A DNA stretch of 7,475 nucleotides, taken from JAVBNW01 sp031551255. GTDB taxonomy: Bacteria > Bacillota > Clostridia > Christensenellales > UBA1750. Location: assembly GCA_031551255.1 (NCBI GenBank), contig JAVBNW010000096.1, forward strand, positions 1-7,475, given 5' to 3'. The notes beneath the pieces were generated by a model, which saw only the letters and a program-made list of their open reading frames with translations, did no database searches and had not been told where the DNA came from. Both the position numbers and the translations under genes were made by a program. Below, in pieces: positions 6,134-7,475 of the stretch; the first letter of the stretch is position 1, and each line of letters starts with the position of its first letter.

Positions 6134-6158
6134 AGCGCCGCGGGAATGCCGCGACGCT
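6134..6158. repeat. Imperfect GC hairpin downstream of ltaE
   Basis: AGCG-c-CGCGG (6134-6143) pairs with CCGCG-a-CGCT (6149-6158) around the loop GAATG, giving 9 bp with one mismatch. It lies 24 nt past the ltaE stop on the minus strand but has no T-run there (next bases TTGGCA), so it is at best a weak terminator. Confidence 0.35.
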
Positions 6159-6182
6159 CTTTCCATGTACTTCTCAGCAAAA

Positions 6183-7214
6183 TCAACGGGCAAGTACTTC
6201 CTGCAAAACATGTCCTACCCGCTCGCAATCCGCACGCGATATGCCATGATGTGTCACCAAGCGCAGCACGCGGTCGCTAAAATCCATCATCAGCACGCCG
6301 CGCTCCTTCATCGCGCCCAGAGCCTCCCCCGCCGTAATATAACTAGGCAGTGTAAAGTACGCAATATTCGTGCCCGAGTATGCGACTTCTACGCCGGGTA
6401 TTTTCCCGAGGGCATTCGCCAACAAAGCCGCGCCTTCGTGATCTTCCCTAAGCCTATCCACCATCGCGTGAAGCGCCACAAGCCCTGCGGCGGCCAGAAC
6501 ACCCGCTTGGCGCATTCCCCCTCCCAGCATCTTGCGAAACTTGCGCGCGCGCGCAATCACCTTTTCCGGGCCGCACAGCACGGAGCCTACCGGCGCGCAC
6601 AGGCCCTTGGAAAGGCAAAAGGTTACCGTATCGGCATACAGGGCAATGTCTTTCGCAGCCAGACCCATGCAAACGCAAGCGTTGAACAGCCGCGCGCCGT
6701 CCATATGGACGGGCAGGCCGCGACGCTCCGCCAGCGCCTTGAGGTCTTGAAGATAAGCAATCGGCAGCGCGGCTCCGCCGTGTGCGTTGTGCGTATTCTC
6801 CACGCAAATCAGCGCCGTGGGCGGATGGTGGATATCCTCATCGCGAATGGATGTTTCTACCTTGTCAAGCGGCATGCAGCCCAGCGCGCCGGTAACCGTA
6901 GCGGCCTGTACCCCACCTATGCGCGCGAGCGCCCCCGCCTCGTTCAGGAAAATATGCGAGCTCGCCTCGCAGATGATCTCATCCCCCGGCTGCGCTTGCG
7001 CCAGCACCGCAAGCTGGTTGCCCATCGTGCCGGAGGTGACAAACAGCGCAGACTCCTTGCCCAGGATCCTTGCCGCCGTCGCTTCCAGCTCGTTTACCGC
7101 CGGATCCTCGCCAAACACATCGTCGCCGACGGGCGCAGCCGCCATGGCCGCGCGCATCGCGTCGGTAGGTTGCGTTACGGTATCGGAGCGCAGGTCGATG
7201 GTTTTTTCAGACAT
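6183..7214 (-). CDS. ltaE: Low-specificity L-threonine aldolase
   Basis: 343 residues, a complete fold-type I PLP enzyme of normal family length. It cleaves L-threonine and L-allo-threonine to glycine and acetaldehyde in the cytoplasm. Visible motifs are the N-terminal IDLRSDTVTQPTDAMRAAM, GDDVFGEDPAVNELE (30-44), the PLP phosphate loop VTSGTMGNQLA (59-69), His87 in SSHIF (stacks on PLP), VENTHNAHGG (138-147), HMDGARLFNA with Asp172 and Arg175, the Schiff-base lysine Lys203 in FCLSKGLCAPVGSVLCG, and the C-terminal LRLVTHHGIS. All key residues are present, so it should be active. The start ATG (7212-7214) shares one base with the TAA stop of glyA in the form TAATG, and its ribosome binding site lies inside glyA within a hairpin. 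The neighbouring genes make glycine from threonine and serine, a coherent pair. Confidence 0.96.
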   Translation of the reverse strand: MSEKTIDLRSDTVTQPTDAMRAAMAAAPVGDDVFGEDPAVNELEATAARILGKESALFVTSGTMGNQLAVLAQAQPGDEIICEASSHIFLNEAGALARIGGVQAATVTGALGCMPLDKVETSIRDEDIHHPPTALICVENTHNAHGGAALPIAYLQDLKALAERRGLPVHMDGARLFNACVCMGLAAKDIALYADTVTFCLSKGLCAPVGSVLCGPEKVIARARKFRKMLGGGMRQAGVLAAAGLVALHAMVDRLREDHEGAALLANALGKIPGVEVAYSGTNIAYFTLPSYITAGEALGAMKERGVLMMDFSDRVLRLVTHHGISRADCERVGHVLQEVLAR

Positions 7215-7475
7215 TAGGAGATCACATCTCCTTCGTACAGCGGGAACGCGGCCGTCAGCTCCTTAACCTGCGCCTTTACGGATTCCACCACAGAATCGCC
7301 TTCCAGCGCGCAGCGGGCGATTAGCCCTGCGATGCGCTCCATCTCCGCTTCCTTCATGCCGCGGGATGTCGCCGCCGGGGTTCCGACCCGGATGCCTGAG
7401 GTAATGAACGGCGAGCGCGTCTCAAACGGCACGGTGTTTTTGTTGACTGTGATGTTGGCACGGTCCAGCCGCTTT
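7214..7475 (-). CDS. glyA: Serine hydroxymethyltransferase, C-terminal part (cut by window end)
   Basis: The last 86 residues or so of the enzyme are present. The frame is open to the window edge (reading KRLDRANITVNKNTVPFETR from 7474 downwards) and ends with TAA at 7216-7214. NITVNKNTVPFE and SPFITSGIRVGTPA are hallmark segments of bacterial SHMT; the Arg in SGIRVGTP corresponds to the arginine that binds the substrate carboxylate in E. coli GlyA. The ending FPLYEGDVIS is normal for Firmicutes. The enzyme converts serine and tetrahydrofolate to glycine and 5,10-methylene-tetrahydrofolate using PLP; the PLP lysine is outside the window. It is the upstream gene of an operon with ltaE, sharing one base at TAATG. 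The promoter is outside. Confidence 0.95.
   Translation of the reverse strand, partial: KRLDRANITVNKNTVPFETRSPFITSGIRVGTPAATSRGMKEAEMERIAGLIARCALEGDSVVESVKAQVKELTAAFPLYEGDVIS
7216..7233 (-). promoter_or_regulatory. SD-masking hairpin at the glyA/ltaE junction
   Basis: Read on the minus strand, AAGGAG (7233-7228) is the only good ribosome binding site before ltaE, 13 nt from its ATG. AGGAGAT (7232-7226), loop GTG, ATCTCCT (7222-7216) form a perfect 7-bp hairpin that would bury this site and end two bases before ATG. A ribosome finishing glyA at the overlapping TAA would melt it, which fits tight translational coupling. The pairing is seen directly; the role is inferred. Confidence 0.6.

Noticed and set aside
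6096..7217. 373-codon open frame on the plus strand opposite ltaE
   Set aside because: It is an Arg/His/Gln-rich antisense shadow of a clear threonine aldolase, with no ribosome binding site or recognisable domain.

Overview
The window looks like a chromosomal segment of a GC-rich Clostridia-type Firmicute; by eye the genes are well over 50% G+C. The evidence is strong AGGAGG-type ribosome binding sites, a CdaR/PucR-type regulator, a short single-domain malic enzyme, a membrane-anchored S41 protease and a Firmicutes-style chemoreceptor. The species cannot be read from the sequence. No mobile element, CRISPR array, tRNA or rRNA was seen.

Layout. (1) Positions 1-2916, plus strand: a tightly packed run of three genes. 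These are the C-terminal part of a CdaR/PucR-family regulator, a malic enzyme 11 nt downstream, and an S41 C-terminal processing protease whose ATG overlaps the malic enzyme stop (ATGA). They look like one transcript. (2) Positions 2917-3247: a 331-nt, AT-richer gap with a nested inverted repeat (possible terminator), an extended -10 promoter and a leader of about 120 nt. (3) Positions 3248-5038, plus: a complete methyl-accepting chemotaxis protein with a four-helix-bundle sensor and two HAMP-like units, closed by a strong intrinsic terminator and followed by a second perfect hairpin. (4) Positions 5230-5993, plus: a class I SAM-dependent methyltransferase split by a one-base frameshift at a run of five C. 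(5) Positions 5994-6182: a convergent intergenic region holding four hairpins. (6) Positions 6183-7475, minus strand: low-specificity threonine aldolase (ltaE), preceded by and overlapping serine hydroxymethyltransferase (glyA, cut by the window end).

How the genes fit together. The glyA-ltaE pair is a glycine module: both are PLP enzymes that make or use glycine, from serine and threonine respectively. At their junction a perfect hairpin covers the ltaE ribosome binding site, which suggests that ltaE translation depends on translation of glyA. The regulator and malic enzyme suggest a dicarboxylate-responsive unit, but why the S41 protease is coupled to them is unclear. The chemoreceptor is a stand-alone transcription unit. 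I see no clearly new multi-gene system. The points most worth a second look are the frameshifted methyltransferase, the SD-masking hairpin at glyA/ltaE and the hairpin cluster at 6012-6158.
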